This document shows, piece after piece, positions 10,180-21,381 of a stretch of DNA of 64,000 bases; the first letter of the stretch is position 1; the number at the start of each line of letters is the position of its first letter. The notes beneath the pieces are model-generated. The model saw nothing but the letters and a program-made list of their open reading frames with translations, ran no database searches and was not told where the DNA came from. The DNA comes from Saccharomonospora marina XMU15 (GTDB taxonomy: Bacteria > Actinomycetota > Actinomycetes > Mycobacteriales > Pseudonocardiaceae). A program made the position numbers and the translations under genes. Where the stretch lies: NCBI RefSeq assembly GCF_000244955.1, contig NZ_CM001439.1, positions 1,888,628-1,952,627 of the forward strand, written 5' to 3'.

Positions 10180-10545
10180 ATGAGCGACGCGGAGACCTTG
10201 TTCGAGAAGATCATCGCCAGGGAACTGCCCGCCGACATCGTGCACGAGACCGACACGACGCTGGCCTTCCGAGACATCAACCCGCAGGCCAGCACCCATG
10301 TGCTCGTCGTGCCCAAGACGCGCTACCGAGACGTGGCCGAACTCGCCGCCGCCGATCCCCAGTTGCTCGCCGACGTGGTGGCCACCGCGGCACGGGTGGC
10401 GGAGCTCGAGGGGCTGGACGACGGCTACCGTGTCGTGTTCAACACCGGCGCGGACGCAGGTCAGACCGTGTTTCACGTGCACGCCCACGTCCTCGGCGGG
10501 GAACAGCTCGGGTTCTTCGGGCGTTATACGGGTGCGTCCGGATAA
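10180..10545 (+). CDS. HIT-family nucleotide-binding hydrolase
   Basis: A 121-residue histidine-triad protein. The nucleotidyl-transfer motif is HVHAHV in TVFHVHAHVLGG near residue 100. The N-terminal FEKIIARELPADIV and DINPQASTHVLVVPK are typical of the HINT/PKCI branch. Members hydrolyse purine nucleoside phosphoramidates such as AMP-lysine. The start is an ATG after a GGGAGAG ribosome site. It lies 95 bp upstream of phoH and may be co-transcribed with it. Confidence 0.93.
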   Translation: MSDAETLFEKIIARELPADIVHETDTTLAFRDINPQASTHVLVVPKTRYRDVAELAAADPQLLADVVATAARVAELEGLDDGYRVVFNTGADAGQTVFHVHAHVLGGEQLGFFGRYTGASG

Positions 10546-10640
10546 ACGCACCTGCCCGCAGGTGCTGATGCCGATAACATCGACACGCCAGACCAGTAAC
10601 ACGAGCAGCGCAGCCGCGCAGAAAGCAGGCCAGAGGCCAC

Positions 10641-11699
10641 GTGGCCGGAACCGTTCCGCAGCACTCCACAGAAGCCGCAGAAGCCGCAGCGACCCCAGCC
10701 CAGCGGGCACAGTCGAATTTCGCGGTGCCCGACACCGCCGCGCTCGTGCTGCTCGGGACTCGTGACGAGAACCTCCGCGCCGCGGAGGAGCTTCTCGACG
10801 CCGACGTGCACGTGCGGGGCAACGAGATCACCCTGACCGGCGATCCCGCCGACGTGGCGTTCGCCGAGCGCGTCTTCGCCGAACTGGTGACTCTCGCCGA
10901 CCGCGGTCAGCAGGTCGGGCCGGACACGGTCCGGCGCACGGTCGCCATGCTCTCGGCGGGTGCCTCCGAGTCGCCCGCCGACGTGCTCAGCATGGACATC
11001 CTGTCCCGGCGTGGCCGTACCATCCGGCCGAAGACGCTCAACCAGAAGCGCTACGTCGACGCGATCGACAAGCACACGGTGGTCTTCGGTGTCGGCCCCG
11101 CTGGCACGGGCAAGACCTATCTGGCGATGGCCAAGGCCGTGCAGGCGTTGCAGGCCAAGCAGGTGAACCGGATCATCCTGACCAGGCCCGCCGTGGAGGC
11201 CGGTGAGCGGCTCGGCTTCCTGCCGGGAACGCTTTACGAGAAGATCGACCCCTACCTGCGGCCGCTGTACGACGCGCTGCACGACATGGTGGACCCGGAG
11301 TCGATCCCACGGCTGATGCAGGCGGGCACCATCGAGATCGCCCCGCTGGCCTACATGCGTGGCCGCACCCTCAACGATGCCTTCATCATCCTCGACGAGG
11401 CGCAGAACACCACGCCTGAGCAGATGAAGATGTTCCTGACCAGGCTCGGGTTCGGCTCGAAGATCGTGGTCACCGGCGACATCACGCAGGTGGACCTGCC
11501 CAGCGGGCAGCGAAGCGGGTTGCGGGTCGTGCGCGAGATCCTCGAAGGCGTCGCCGACCTGCACTTCGCCACTCTCACCAGTCACGACGTGGTGCGGCAC
11601 AAGTTGGTGGGCGACATAGTCGATGCCTACGAGAAGTGGCACGCGGTGCAGGAAGCCGCTGGCAACGGTCACGTGGTCGGCGGGCAGGGTCGCAGGTGA
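10641..11699 (+). CDS. phoH: PhoH-like ATPase
   Basis: A 352-residue P-loop ATPase of the PhoH family. Walker A is GPAGTGKT at 152-159 and Walker B is FIILDEAQN near 248-256. A later motif is [12 protein letters not shown]. The N-terminal part carries a KH-like region. PhoH2-type relatives act as RNA-linked ATPases or helicases, and the constant linkage to ybeY points to ribosome and RNA metabolism. The start is a GTG. The stop overlaps the ybeY start (GTGA), consistent with translational coupling. Confidence 0.93.
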   Translation: MAGTVPQHSTEAAEAAATPAQRAQSNFAVPDTAALVLLGTRDENLRAAEELLDADVHVRGNEITLTGDPADVAFAERVFAELVTLADRGQQVGPDTVRRTVAMLSAGASESPADVLSMDILSRRGRTIRPKTLNQKRYVDAIDKHTVVFGVGPAGTGKTYLAMAKAVQALQAKQVNRIILTRPAVEAGERLGFLPGTLYEKIDPYLRPLYDALHDMVDPESIPRLMQAGTIEIAPLAYMRGRTLNDAFIILDEAQNTTPEQMKMFLTRLGFGSKIVVTGDITQVDLPSGQRSGLRVVREILEGVADLHFATLTSHDVVRHKLVGDIVDAYEKWHAVQEAAGNGHVVGGQGRR

Positions 11700-12247
11700 G
11701 CATCGAGATCGCCAACGAGTCGGGCGTCAACGTCGACGAGGTGTCGATCGTGTCCGCCGCCCGGTTCGCCCTCGATCAACTGGACGTCAGCCCGCTTGCC
11801 GAGCTGTCGGTGTTGCTGGTGACGCTGGACGTGATGGAGGAACTGCACGAGCGTTGGATGGACCTGCCCGGGCCCACCGACGTGATGGCGTTTCCCATGG
11901 ACGAGCTGGAGTCCACCAGGCGGCCCGACGCCGCTGAGGCGTCGCCCGCGTTGCTCGGCGACATCGTGCTGTGCCCCGCGTTCGCCAAGGAGCAGGCGCG
12001 CTCGGCGGGCCACTCGCTGCTTGAGGAGTTGCACCTGCTGACCGTGCACGGGGTGCTGCATCTGCTCGGCTACGACCATGCCGAGCCCGCCGAGGAGCAG
12101 GAGATGTTCGCGCTGCAGAAGCGCATCCTCACCGATTTCCGTGCGGCCGTGGCACAGGCGCAGCGCCGCGACGCGCAGCGCGACAACGACGAGCGACTGC
12201 TCGGGGCGGCGGGACTCGACGGAAGGCCCGAGCCGGAGTCGCCGTGA
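11696..12247 (+). CDS. ybeY: Endoribonuclease/rRNA maturation factor YbeY
   Basis: A 183-residue zinc-dependent endoribonuclease acting in 16S rRNA 3'-end maturation and ribosome quality control. The metal site is [11 protein letters not shown], with His118, His122 and His128. The [14 protein letters not shown] segment is also conserved. A charged tail of about 35 residues after the catalytic core ([14 protein letters not shown]) exceeds the usual length of about 155. GTG start and stop codons overlap both neighbours by 4 nt, so phoH-ybeY-corC is read as one unit. Confidence 0.95.
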   Translation: MSIEIANESGVNVDEVSIVSAARFALDQLDVSPLAELSVLLVTLDVMEELHERWMDLPGPTDVMAFPMDELESTRRPDAAEASPALLGDIVLCPAFAKEQARSAGHSLLEELHLLTVHGVLHLLGYDHAEPAEEQEMFALQKRILTDFRAAVAQAQRRDAQRDNDERLLGAAGLDGRPEPESP

Positions 12248-13584
12248 GCAGTTCGGCCACCTTCTTGGTCGTCGCCGTCCTGCTGGTGCTGCTGGGCGGC
12301 ATCTTCGCCGCTGCCGACGCGGCCGTCAGCACCGCGTCGCTGGCCCGCGCCGAGGGGCTGGCGCGGGCGGGGCGGGCCGGTTCCCGCCAGCTCGTCGCCG
12401 TACTCAAGGAACGCAGCAGGCACATCAACCTGCTCCTGCTGCTGCGGATGGGCGCGGAGCTGACCGCGACCGTGCTGGTCACTGTGGTCAGCCTGCGCTG
12501 GTTCGACCAGGTTTGGCTGGCCGTGCTGGTAGCGGGCCTGGTCATGGTGCTCATCAGCTACGTCATCGTTGGCGTGGGTCCTCGCACCGTCGGCAGGCAG
12601 CACCCCTACCGGGTCGGTCTCGCGGTGGCGGGTCCGGTGCGGGTGCTCGGGAAGGTGCTCGGGCCGCTGAGCAGGCTGCTCATCGTGCTCGGCAACGCCA
12701 TCACACCGGGCAGGGGATTCCGCGAGGGGCCGTTCACCACCGAGGACGAGCTGCGCGAGCTGGTCGACCTCGCCGGGGAGCGGGGTGTGGTGGGCACCGA
12801 CGAGCGGGAAATGATCCACTCGGTGTTCGAACTGGGCGATACGGTCGCGCGTGAGGTGATGGTGCCGCGCACCGAGATCGTGTGGATCGAGCAGGGCAAG
12901 ACCGTCAGGCAGGCGCTCGCGCTGTCGATGCGTACCGGGTTCACCCGGCTGCCGGTGATCGGTGAGTCGGTGGACGACATCGTCGGCATCGTCAACCTGA
13001 AGGACCTGGTGGGCGCCTCCATGGCGGAGGGGGGCACGGCGCGGCAGGTGGGTGAGCTGATGAGCCCGGCCACGTTCGTGCCGGACTCCAAACGGCTGGA
13101 CAACCTGCTGAAGGAGATGCAGGTCTCGCGTACCCACATGGTCATCGCCGTCGACGAGTACGGTGGCACGGCGGGCCTGCTCACCATCGAGGACATCATC
13201 GAGGAGATCGTCGGTGAGATCACCGACGAGTCCGACACCGAGGAGACCCCTCCGGTGGAGGTGGTCGACGACCACGTCGTGCGCGTGTCGGCAAGGCTGG
13301 GTGTCGACGATCTCGGCGAGTTGTTCGGGGTGGATCTCGCCGACCACGACGTGGAGACCGTCGGCGGGTTGCTGGCGCAGCGGCTCGGCCGCGTGCCGCT
13401 GCCCGGCGCCGAGGCCGAGGTGGAGGGCCTTCGGCTGCGGGCGGAGGGTGGCAAGGACCGCAGGGGCCGGATGCGCATCACCACCGTGGTGGTCCGCGCG
13501 GCCGACGGGCACCGGATCGGCCCGAACACTCCGACCCGAACCGACGAGCAGGACGAACGTGACAGGAGAGTCGAACATGCCTGA
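12244..13584 (+). CDS. Hemolysin C/CorC-family protein (DUF21-CBS-CorC_HlyC)
   Basis: A 446-residue membrane protein. The N-terminal DUF21 domain has hydrophobic segments near residues 3-22, 60-80, 85-105 and 120-140. A pair of CBS domains follows (about 200-330; [11 protein letters not shown], then [21 protein letters not shown]). It ends with the CorC_HlyC transporter-associated domain. Relatives take part in Mg2+/Co2+ homeostasis; transport direction cannot be told from sequence. Its start overlaps the ybeY stop and its end overlaps the next gene by 8 bp. Confidence 0.9.
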   Translation: MSSSATFLVVAVLLVLLGGIFAAADAAVSTASLARAEGLARAGRAGSRQLVAVLKERSRHINLLLLLRMGAELTATVLVTVVSLRWFDQVWLAVLVAGLVMVLISYVIVGVGPRTVGRQHPYRVGLAVAGPVRVLGKVLGPLSRLLIVLGNAITPGRGFREGPFTTEDELRELVDLAGERGVVGTDEREMIHSVFELGDTVAREVMVPRTEIVWIEQGKTVRQALALSMRTGFTRLPVIGESVDDIVGIVNLKDLVGASMAEGGTARQVGELMSPATFVPDSKRLDNLLKEMQVSRTHMVIAVDEYGGTAGLLTIEDIIEEIVGEITDESDTEETPPVEVVDDHVVRVSARLGVDDLGELFGVDLADHDVETVGGLLAQRLGRVPLPGAEAEVEGLRLRAEGGKDRRGRMRITTVVVRAADGHRIGPNTPTRTDEQDERDRRVEHA

Positions 13585-13912
13585 CCTCGACCCCGAGGAC
13601 GAGAAGATCATCATCCTCGCGCGCTCCGCGCGGGCGCGGGTACAGGCCGAGGAAGGCGCCGCGGTGCGCGACGTCGACGGCCGCACATACGCGGCGGCCA
13701 CCGTGGAACTGCCCTCGTTGAAGCTGACGGCACTGCAGGCCGCCGTGGCGGCCGCGGTGTCCAGTGGAGCCGAGGGGCTGGAGGCGGCCGCCGTGGTGAC
13801 CGACGCGGCCGCGGTCGACGAGCTTTCCGTGCGTGCCGTGCGTGAGCTGACCCCTGACGCGCCGATCCTGCGGGCCGACGCCGCGGGGGAGTTGCGGGAG
13901 ACCATCCGGTGA
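13577..13912 (+). CDS. Cytidine-deaminase-like protein without catalytic motifs
   Basis: A 111-residue protein between corC and era, in the position of Rv2365c of M. tuberculosis. The body resembles the cytidine deaminase fold (ARSARARVQAEEGAAVRDVDGRTY, then TALQAAVAAAV). The zinc motifs HAE and PCxxC are missing: the position of the HAE reads TALQAAV and there is no cysteine at all. It is therefore unlikely to deaminate cytidine; a structural or regulatory role is an inference. The start follows CAGGAG. It overlaps corC by 8 bp and era by 4 bp. Confidence 0.8.
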   Translation: MPDLDPEDEKIIILARSARARVQAEEGAAVRDVDGRTYAAATVELPSLKLTALQAAVAAAVSSGAEGLEAAAVVTDAAAVDELSVRAVRELTPDAPILRADAAGELRETIR

Positions 13913-14865
13913 ACGAGTGGGGCGCGGCCGGGCAGGGCGCCGCGGCGACAGCGGAAACCGAAGGTGGCGGCGGGGTGCACCGGTCCGGGTTCGCCTGCTT
14001 CGTCGGCAGGCCCAACGCGGGCAAATCCACGCTGACCAACGCGCTGGTAGGTTCCAAGATCGCGATCACGTCGAGCAAGCCACAGACCACGCGGCACGCG
14101 ATCAGGGGCATCGTGCACCGGCAGGACGCCCAGCTCATCATCGTCGACACGCCCGGTCTGCACCGGCCGAGGACGCTGCTCGGTCAGCGCCTCAACGACG
14201 TGGTGCGTTCGACGTGGTCGGAGGTGGACGTGGTGGGGTTCTGCGTGCCCGCCGACGAGACGATCGGGCCGGGCGACCGGTTCATCGCGGGCGAGTTGGC
14301 CAAGGTCGCACGCAGGACCCCGGTGCTCGGCATCGTCACCAAGACCGACCTCGTCGCCGGAGAGCGCGTCGCGGAGCAACTGGTGGCGCTGCAGGAGGTG
14401 ATGGAGTTCGCCGATCTGGTGCCCGTCTCCGCCGTCGACGGCTTCCAGGTCGACAAGCTCGCCGACCTGCTGGTGGCCCGGCTGCCCGAGGGTCCGCAGC
14501 TGTATCCGGACGGTGACCTGACCGACGAGCCGGAACAGACGCTGGTCGCAGAGCTGATCAGGGAGGCGGCGCTGGAAGGTGTGCGGGACGAACTCCCGCA
14601 CTCCATCGCGGTGACCATCGAGGAGATGCACCCCCGGCAGGGCCGCGACGACCTGGTGGACATCTACGCGCACCTGTACGTGGAGCGGCCCAGCCAGAAG
14701 GGCATCGTGCTGGGGCACCGAGGGGCGCGGTTGAAGGAGGTCGGGGCCAAGGCGCGCAGGCACATCGAGGCGCTGCTGGGCAGCCGGGTGTACCTCGACC
14801 TGCACGTCAAGGTGGCCAAGGACTGGCAGCGCGACCCCAAACAGCTGCGCAAGCTGGGCTTTTGA
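13909..14865 (+). CDS. era: GTPase Era
   Basis: A 318-residue Ras-like GTPase that binds the 3' end of 16S rRNA during 30S assembly. G1 is GRPNAGKST at 33-41, G3 is DTPG in LIIVDTPGLHRP, and G4 is TKTD. The C-terminal KH domain includes KGIVLGHRGARLKEVGAKAR. A nonconserved N-terminal extension of about 25 residues precedes the G domain. The GTG start overlaps the preceding stop (GTGA). It sits between the deaminase-like gene and recO, as in mycobacteria. Confidence 0.96.
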   Translation: MNEWGAAGQGAAATAETEGGGGVHRSGFACFVGRPNAGKSTLTNALVGSKIAITSSKPQTTRHAIRGIVHRQDAQLIIVDTPGLHRPRTLLGQRLNDVVRSTWSEVDVVGFCVPADETIGPGDRFIAGELAKVARRTPVLGIVTKTDLVAGERVAEQLVALQEVMEFADLVPVSAVDGFQVDKLADLLVARLPEGPQLYPDGDLTDEPEQTLVAELIREAALEGVRDELPHSIAVTIEEMHPRQGRDDLVDIYAHLYVERPSQKGIVLGHRGARLKEVGAKARRHIEALLGSRVYLDLHVKVAKDWQRDPKQLRKLGF

Positions 14866-14934
14866 CGAGGCCGTTCGCCGACGTGCGGCCGCGATGCCGC
14901 GGAACGGCCTCGGCGCACGTGCGAAACTGAACGG

Positions 14935-15786
14935 GTGAGTCTGTATCGGGACACCGGTGTGGTGCTGCGGGTGCACAAACTCGGCGAGGCCGACCGCATC
15001 ATCACGCTGCTGACCCGCAGGCACGGCAAGGTGCGCGCTGTCGCCAAGGGAGTGCGGCGGACCACCTCCCGGTTCGGGGCGAGGCTGGAACCGTTCGGGC
15101 ACGTGGACGTGCAGTTCTACACCGGACGCACGCTCGACGTGATCACGCAGGTCGAGACGGTGGACGCGTTCGCGTTGCCGATCGTCGGCGACTACCAGCG
15201 TTACACGGCCGCCAGCGCGATCACCGAAACCGCCGACCGGCTGACGGCCGAGGAGGGCGAGCCGGTGCTGAAGCTGTACCTGCTGGTCACCGGCGCGCTG
15301 CGGGCGCTCGCCTGCGGGCAGCGCGACGCCTCGCTGGTGCTCGACGCCTTCTTCCTGCGTGCGATGTCGTTCGCGGGTTGGGCACCGGCCATCACCGAGT
15401 GCGCCCGCTGCGGCGAGCCCGGACCGCACGAAGCGTTCAACGTCCAGGCCGGCGGTTCGCTGTGCGGGCGCTGCCGGGTGCCAGGTTCCGTGCACCCGTC
15501 GCCGGAGGTACTGGTGCTGCTCGCCGCGCTGCTGCACGGCGACTGGCCGGTGGCGGAGGAAAGCGTCGCGGGTGTGCGGCGTGACGTCAGCGGCCTCGTC
15601 GCGGCGCACCTGCAGTGGCATCTGGAGCGGCGGCTGAAGTCGCTGCCGCTCGTGGAACGCCGTGCCCGCGAGGCCCCGATCACGGGCAGGTTAGGGTCGG
15701 ACCCGGTGTCCGGCGATACGGAGGTAACACGTGCGGCGCAGGGGACGCGAGGCCACGAAACCGCGGATGGAGTTGCGGGCGCCTGA
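14935..15786 (+). CDS. recO: DNA repair protein RecO
   Basis: A 283-residue RecO. The N-terminal OB fold begins [22 protein letters not shown] helical region follows, with a zinc site of two CxxC pairs (CARCGEP and CGRCR). RecO loads RecA onto SSB-coated DNA with RecR and anneals complementary strands. The tail after about residue 245 is low in conservation and overlaps the uppS start by 56 bp in another frame. The start is a GTG 66 bp after era. Confidence 0.94.
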   Translation: MSLYRDTGVVLRVHKLGEADRIITLLTRRHGKVRAVAKGVRRTTSRFGARLEPFGHVDVQFYTGRTLDVITQVETVDAFALPIVGDYQRYTAASAITETADRLTAEEGEPVLKLYLLVTGALRALACGQRDASLVLDAFFLRAMSFAGWAPAITECARCGEPGPHEAFNVQAGGSLCGRCRVPGSVHPSPEVLVLLAALLHGDWPVAEESVAGVRRDVSGLVAAHLQWHLERRLKSLPLVERRAREAPITGRLGSDPVSGDTEVTRAAQGTRGHETADGVAGA

Positions 15787-16567
15787 CCCGCATCCGTCGG
15801 GGGCGCGCCCGCCGCGAATTCCACCGGAACTGGTGCCCAACCATGTGGCTTTGGTCATGGACGGCAACGGTCGCTGGGCGAACCAGCGCGGGTTGCCCCG
15901 CATCGAGGGACACAAGCGCGGTGAGGCGGTGATGATCGACGTCGCCAGTGGCGCGGTCGAGTTGGGTGTCAAGTGGCTGTCGGTCTACGCCTTCTCCACC
16001 GAGAACTGGAAGCGCAGCCCGGAGGAGGTGCGCTTCCTGATGGGCTTCAACCGCGACACGATCCGCAGGCAGGTCGACTACCTCGGCTCCATCGGCGTGC
16101 GCATCCGCTGGGCAGGAAGAAGGCCCCGGCTGTGGCGCAGCGTGATCAAGGAGTTGCAGGTCGCCGAGGAGAAGACCAAGCACAACACCTTGCTGAACAT
16201 GACGATGTGCGTGAACTACGGCGGCAGGGCCGAGATCGGCGACGCCGCGAGGCGCATCGCCGTGCTCGCCGCGGAGGGCAAACTCGATCCGAACAAAGTG
16301 GACGAGCGCACGATCGCGAAGTATCTGTACCAACCCGAAATGCCTGATGTGGACCTGTTCCTGCGGCCCTCGGGCGAGCTGCGCACCTCCAACTTCATGT
16401 TGTGGCAGTCCGCCTACGCGGAATTCGTCTTCCAGGACACGCTCTTTCCCGACTTCGACCGCACGAAGCTGTGGGACGCCTGCGTCGAGTACGCCAAACG
16501 CGACCGCCGGTTCGGCGCCGCGGTCGATGCCGCGGTGAAAGCCGGCGCCGAGGGAGGACAACGATGA
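15731..16567 (+). CDS. uppS: Long-chain isoprenyl (decaprenyl) diphosphate synthase, cis type
   Basis: A 278-residue cis-prenyltransferase that adds isopentenyl diphosphate units to make the polyprenyl phosphate carrier for cell-wall precursors. The catalytic Asp44 lies in [12 protein letters not shown]. Other motifs are [15 protein letters not shown] and the substrate-binding [16 protein letters not shown] chose the GTG because GGAGGT lies seven bases upstream, although this places the start inside recO. An ATG twelve codons later is the alternative. By position it matches Rv2361c of M. tuberculosis. Confidence 0.93.
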   Translation: MRRRGREATKPRMELRAPDPHPSGARPPRIPPELVPNHVALVMDGNGRWANQRGLPRIEGHKRGEAVMIDVASGAVELGVKWLSVYAFSTENWKRSPEEVRFLMGFNRDTIRRQVDYLGSIGVRIRWAGRRPRLWRSVIKELQVAEEKTKHNTLLNMTMCVNYGGRAEIGDAARRIAVLAAEGKLDPNKVDERTIAKYLYQPEMPDVDLFLRPSGELRTSNFMLWQSAYAEFVFQDTLFPDFDRTKLWDACVEYAKRDRRFGAAVDAAVKAGAEGGQR

Positions 16568-16974
16568 CGTCTGAGGCGGCTCACACCGCGGAACTGCTCA
16601 CCTCCGCGCGGCTGGCGCTGGAACGTTTCCTCGAAGTACGTACCGACGACGACGGGACGCTGACCTTCTCCCACGCCGACGTGCCCTGCGTGGTGCAGGC
16701 GATGCGGCTCGCGGAAGGACTCGAGGTACTGAGCCTCACCTGCGTGGTGGCCTGGGACCTGCCCGACGAACCCACGTTGGCCGCTTCGGTCGCAGAGCGC
16801 GCGGGGCAGGGCCTGTTCGGAACGCTCGGTATCGTCCATACCGAGCGCGGTATGGACTTGACCCTTCGCTACGCGTTTCCCGCGCAGGGACTGGATGCCA
16901 CGCCGCTGGGCACCCTGCTGATGCTTGTGGTGTCCACGGCTTCGCAGGTCCGCAGCGAGCTGCTCGGCTCGTGA
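16564..16974 (+). CDS. Conserved hypothetical protein (YbjN-like fold suspected)
   Basis: A 136-residue protein coupled to uppS by an ATGA overlap. It is in the position of Rv2360c, the gene between uppS and the zinc regulators in mycobacteria. The sequence alternates hydrophobic strands and amphipathic helices ([19 protein letters not shown], then [16 protein letters not shown]) and has no catalytic motif. The pattern resembles the YbjN/type III chaperone-like fold, but that is a guess from composition. No signal peptide or membrane segment is seen. Confidence 0.75.
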   Translation: MTSEAAHTAELLTSARLALERFLEVRTDDDGTLTFSHADVPCVVQAMRLAEGLEVLSLTCVVAWDLPDEPTLAASVAERAGQGLFGTLGIVHTERGMDLTLRYAFPAQGLDATPLGTLLMLVVSTASQVRSELLGS

Positions 16975-17005
16975 CGCCCCCGGCGCGGTGCGGGGCGGCC
17001 GTACG

Positions 17006-17455
17006 CTAGCCGGGTGTGCCGTCGCCGCCTGCGGCTTCGAGCCCGCAGTCGGCGCAGGTCCCGACGATCTCGACGGTGTGGCTGATCTCGGAGAAGCCGT
17101 TACCGGTGGCGATCTTCTCCGCCCACCGCTCCACCGCGGGCCCCTCCACCTCCACGGTGTAGCCGCAATGCCTGCACACCAGGTGGTGATGGTGGTGCGC
17201 GGAGCACCTTCGGTAGAGCGCTTCGCCGGAACTGTTGCGCAGCACGTCGATCTCGCCTGCCTCGCACAGTGACTGCAGCGTGCGGTACACGGTGGTGAGC
17301 CCGATGCCCTCGCCGCGTTTGCGCAGCTCGTCGTGCAGTTCCTGAGCCGAGCGGAAGTCGTCGATCTCTCCGAGGAGTTCCACCACGGCCGCGCGTTGCC
17401 GGGTAGCCCTGCGCCCGGGAACGGGTGCGGTGTCGCGTGTCACTGTCCAGCTCAT
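17006..17455 (-). CDS. zur: Zinc uptake regulator Zur (FurB)
   Basis: A 149-residue Fur-family repressor. The winged helix includes IGLTTVYRTLQSLCEAGEID. The metal-rich segment CSAHHHHHLVCRHCG carries one CxxC, and a second CxxC (CADCG) lies near the C-terminus; these form the structural zinc site. Zur represses zinc import and alternative ribosomal protein genes when zinc is plentiful. Its ATG overlaps the smtB stop by 4 nt. The smtB-zur pair is the known actinobacterial arrangement, in which the two sensors are co-transcribed. Confidence 0.94.
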   Translation of the reverse strand: MSWTVTRDTAPVPGRRATRQRAAVVELLGEIDDFRSAQELHDELRKRGEGIGLTTVYRTLQSLCEAGEIDVLRNSSGEALYRRCSAHHHHHLVCRHCGYTVEVEGPAVERWAEKIATGNGFSEISHTVEIVGTCADCGLEAAGGDGTPG

Positions 17456-17847
17456 TCGTTTCGCGCACCCTCCTGCACGTGTGCGACGGCGTCGACGACG
17501 ATGTGCGCCAGGTGGTCGTCCACCAGGTGGTACACGACCTCGCGGCCACGCCGCTCACCGCGCACCACTCCGGCGGCTTTCAACACCCGCAGATGCTGAC
17601 TGATCAGCGGTTGCGTCACCTCCAGCGCGTCGACCAGCTCGTGCACGCACCGCTCACCGGCACGCAACTGGAGCACGATCGCGATGCGGACCGGGGCCGC
17701 CAGCGCGCGCAGCAGCTCGCCGGACGCGGCAAGGGTAGCGGCCGGTGGCGCGGGGACCGTGGCGGGTGGTTGCCGCGCGGGTGAGTGCTCGTGCCCCTCC
17801 GGTCCTCCGGGAAGTGCCGAGGGCGCCTGCGAGCCAACCGTCGCCAT
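17452..17847 (-). CDS. smtB: ArsR/SmtB-family zinc-responsive repressor
   Basis: A winged-helix repressor of about 131 residues. The recognition helix lies in VHELVDALEVTQPLISQHLRV and the wing in GERRGREVVYHL. The last helix has the alpha-5 zinc site pattern D-x-H-(x)10-H-x2-E (DDH, then HVQE), as in SmtB/CzrA sensors. Zinc binding would release DNA and allow zur expression. The start is the ATG of MATVGSQAPS; the open frame continues 28 codons upstream without supportive sequence. It is divergent from a surface-protein gene. Confidence 0.9.
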   Translation of the reverse strand: MATVGSQAPSALPGGPEGHEHSPARQPPATVPAPPAATLAASGELLRALAAPVRIAIVLQLRAGERCVHELVDALEVTQPLISQHLRVLKAAGVVRGERRGREVVYHLVDDHLAHIVVDAVAHVQEGARNE

Positions 17848-17967
17848 GTCGATCTCCAGCCTTGTCGTGAAGCAGCGGTTGGGGATGTGCTCTACCATCC
17901 TAGTGCTCCGGCGGGCGGGACAGTGGCTCATGATCCGCGCGGCGACGCGAAAGCACCGAGGGGAAGC

Positions 17968-19218
17968 ATGGTTCGCAACGTTACGAAGCCGGCCGTCTGC
18001 GCAGTCGCGGCGGTGGCGTTCGCGGCCGTACCTGGCACCGCGTACGGCACCGAGGGGGTCGACGAGCGCACCGGTCCCGTGGGCTACGCCAACGCGGCGG
18101 CGCTGGCCGTCGTCGACGACGGCAGCGGCGCGGGCGGTGGTTCGGTCATCAGCGAGACGCAGCGCTCGCCGCTGCTGCCGGGCACCTCGCGGTTGTCACC
18201 GAACCGGTCACGGCTGCCGCAGTCCGATGCCGAACGTGACGCGGCGGGGCCGAACTACCTGTTGCGGATCGGCGGGCACGACATCACGGCCACGCTGCGC
18301 GACACCCACGTGCCTGCCGCGGCAGCGGAGGCGGACTTCGTGCTCACCGACCGAGGCTCCGACAAGACCGTGCTCGAGCTGCGGGCGGCCCGAAGCGAGG
18401 TCGAATGCCTTTCCCCCGACCGGGTGCGGGAGCGGGCAACCGCGGACCGGTTGTCGCTGCTCACCCGTGACGGGCAGTTGCGTGCCGTGGACCTGCCGAA
18501 AGGCGACGGCGTGGTGAAGCGCGAGGACCTGCCGTTCGGGCCGCCGATCGAGGTGGAAAGCGACAGCGCCACGGTCACCTCCGACGTCACGATCCGCAGG
18601 GTGACCTCGTTCGATCAGCTGCTGCGTCAGGACCAGTGGCGCGACGGCGACGTCACCGCCGTCGCGGGCTGGCTGGTGGAGATCGTGACCCACGTCGAGC
18701 AGACGGAGGAGTCACAGAAGTCACAGGAGTCACAGGAGGCGCAGGATTCCGAACAGCTCGGCCAGTCACCGGAGTCCGGCGAGCCCGCCGTCGAGCAGGC
18801 CACCCCGACCGACACCACCGACAGCAGCGACACCACCGACAGCAGCGACACCACCGATACCAGTGCCGGCAGCGATACCGAGACGTCGACGAACCCGCCG
18901 TCGATCGCCACGTCGACAGCGCGGTCCGGCGGTCAGGCCCGTGCGCGCCAGATCCGGACGAAGCTCGTGCTGGGCGGGGTGAGCTGCTCGCTGCCCACCG
19001 ACTTCACCGCGCGCGACACGGCAGGCGCATCGACCCGGCCCAGCGTCCCGCTGACCATCCCGGCGGGCGTGCGGCAACCCGCCCAACAGTCCGCGGCCCC
19101 GGCCGCCGACAACACGCCGCTCGGCGTGGGGCTGCTCGGCGGTGGCGTTGCGCTGGGTGCGCTCGCGCTGGCGCTCGCTCGTCGGCGTGGCAGCCGCGCG
19201 GGGCGAGGCCAGGAGTAG
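17968..19218 (+). CDS. Secreted, membrane-anchored surface protein (hypothetical)
   Basis: A 416-residue protein. A signal peptide (about residues 1-27, ending GTAYG) leads, followed by a globular region, then a Ser/Thr/Asp/Glu-rich spacer near residues 245-310. The spacer holds tandem DTTDSS repeats and a QKSQESQEAQDSEQ segment. The C-terminus is a membrane helix followed by an Arg-rich tail (ALARRRGSRAGRG). That is the outline of a wall-attached protein, yet no LPxTG-like pentapeptide precedes the helix. It lies 6 bp upstream of a sortase gene, so the two are probably co-expressed. The function is unknown. The start follows AGGGGAAG. Confidence 0.75.
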   Translation: MVRNVTKPAVCAVAAVAFAAVPGTAYGTEGVDERTGPVGYANAAALAVVDDGSGAGGGSVISETQRSPLLPGTSRLSPNRSRLPQSDAERDAAGPNYLLRIGGHDITATLRDTHVPAAAAEADFVLTDRGSDKTVLELRAARSEVECLSPDRVRERATADRLSLLTRDGQLRAVDLPKGDGVVKREDLPFGPPIEVESDSATVTSDVTIRRVTSFDQLLRQDQWRDGDVTAVAGWLVEIVTHVEQTEESQKSQESQEAQDSEQLGQSPESGEPAVEQATPTDTTDSSDTTDSSDTTDTSAGSDTETSTNPPSIATSTARSGGQARARQIRTKLVLGGVSCSLPTDFTARDTAGASTRPSVPLTIPAGVRQPAQQSAAPAADNTPLGVGLLGGGVALGALALALARRRGSRAGRGQE

Positions 19219-19224
19219 CCGCGA

Positions 19225-19881
19225 ATGCGTGCGGGCAGGCTCGCGGTCGCCGTCGCGGCGCTCGCGGTGGCCGCGTTCGTCGCGGGTGTCGCCGTGCTGC
19301 TGACGGCGCCCACCGTGGTTTCCGGCGCGGCGACTACCACCAGGCAGGCTCCCGCCGCCCCTGAAACCACGGCGCCCCCTGCCGTCGAACTCACCCCGAC
19401 GGCTTCGGCCACCCGCGGAGCGATCGGCGAAGGGCAGCCACCCGGCACGGTCCGCCTGCCGCACGGCGGCACCGCCGAACTGGTGCGCCGGGAACTGACC
19501 GCCGACGGCACCCTGCCGATCCCGGACGACCTCGACGAAGCCACGTGGTGGGGAGCCGGACTGGGCGCCGAACGCGGTGTCGCGCTGCTGTCGGGACACG
19601 TGAACTGGGGCGGTCGCACCGGGCCGTTCGCCGAACTGTGGCGTGACCGCCCCGGGCAGCGGGTGACCGTACGGGACGCCACGGGAGGGCGCTGGGTGTA
19701 CCGCATCGTCGACACCCTGACCCTGCACAAGGACGAGCTGCCCCGGCACGCGCCCAGGTTGTTCTCCCAGCAGGGCCCGCACCGGCTCGTGCTCGTCACG
19801 TGCGGCGGCGAGTACACCAGCTCCGGCCAGGGTTACGTGGACAACCGCATCGTCACGGCGGAGTTGCTCACCCGTCCCTGA
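19225..19881 (+). CDS. Class F/E-like sortase
   Basis: A 218-residue sortase with an N-terminal membrane anchor (about residues 4-30) and a Pro/Thr-rich linker. The catalytic His is in LLSGHVNWGG, the catalytic Cys in LVLVTCGG, and the Arg in DNRIVTAEL. Sortases cut and transpeptidate surface proteins outside the membrane. The upstream neighbour is the likely partner but lacks a clear sorting motif, so the substrate is uncertain. The short length and the residues around the Cys favour class F over class A. Confidence 0.88.
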   Translation: MRAGRLAVAVAALAVAAFVAGVAVLLTAPTVVSGAATTTRQAPAAPETTAPPAVELTPTASATRGAIGEGQPPGTVRLPHGGTAELVRRELTADGTLPIPDDLDEATWWGAGLGAERGVALLSGHVNWGGRTGPFAELWRDRPGQRVTVRDATGGRWVYRIVDTLTLHKDELPRHAPRLFSQQGPHRLVLVTCGGEYTSSGQGYVDNRIVTAELLTRP

Positions 19882-19980
19882 GGCCGGTGGTCAGGCCAAC
19901 CTCCCGGGCGTGGTACCCCGGCTGCCGGATACGCTGGTAGCTCACAGTCAAAGTCGATTCCGCATGCCCCGGAGCGTTCA

Positions 19981-21374
<1,394 letters not shown>

Positions 21375-21381
<7 letters not shown>

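Noticed and set aside
12070-15621. A 1183-codon open frame on the minus strand
   Set aside because: It lies opposite ybeY, corC, era and recO. It is His/Arg-rich antisense of GC-rich codons, with no domain and no ribosome site.
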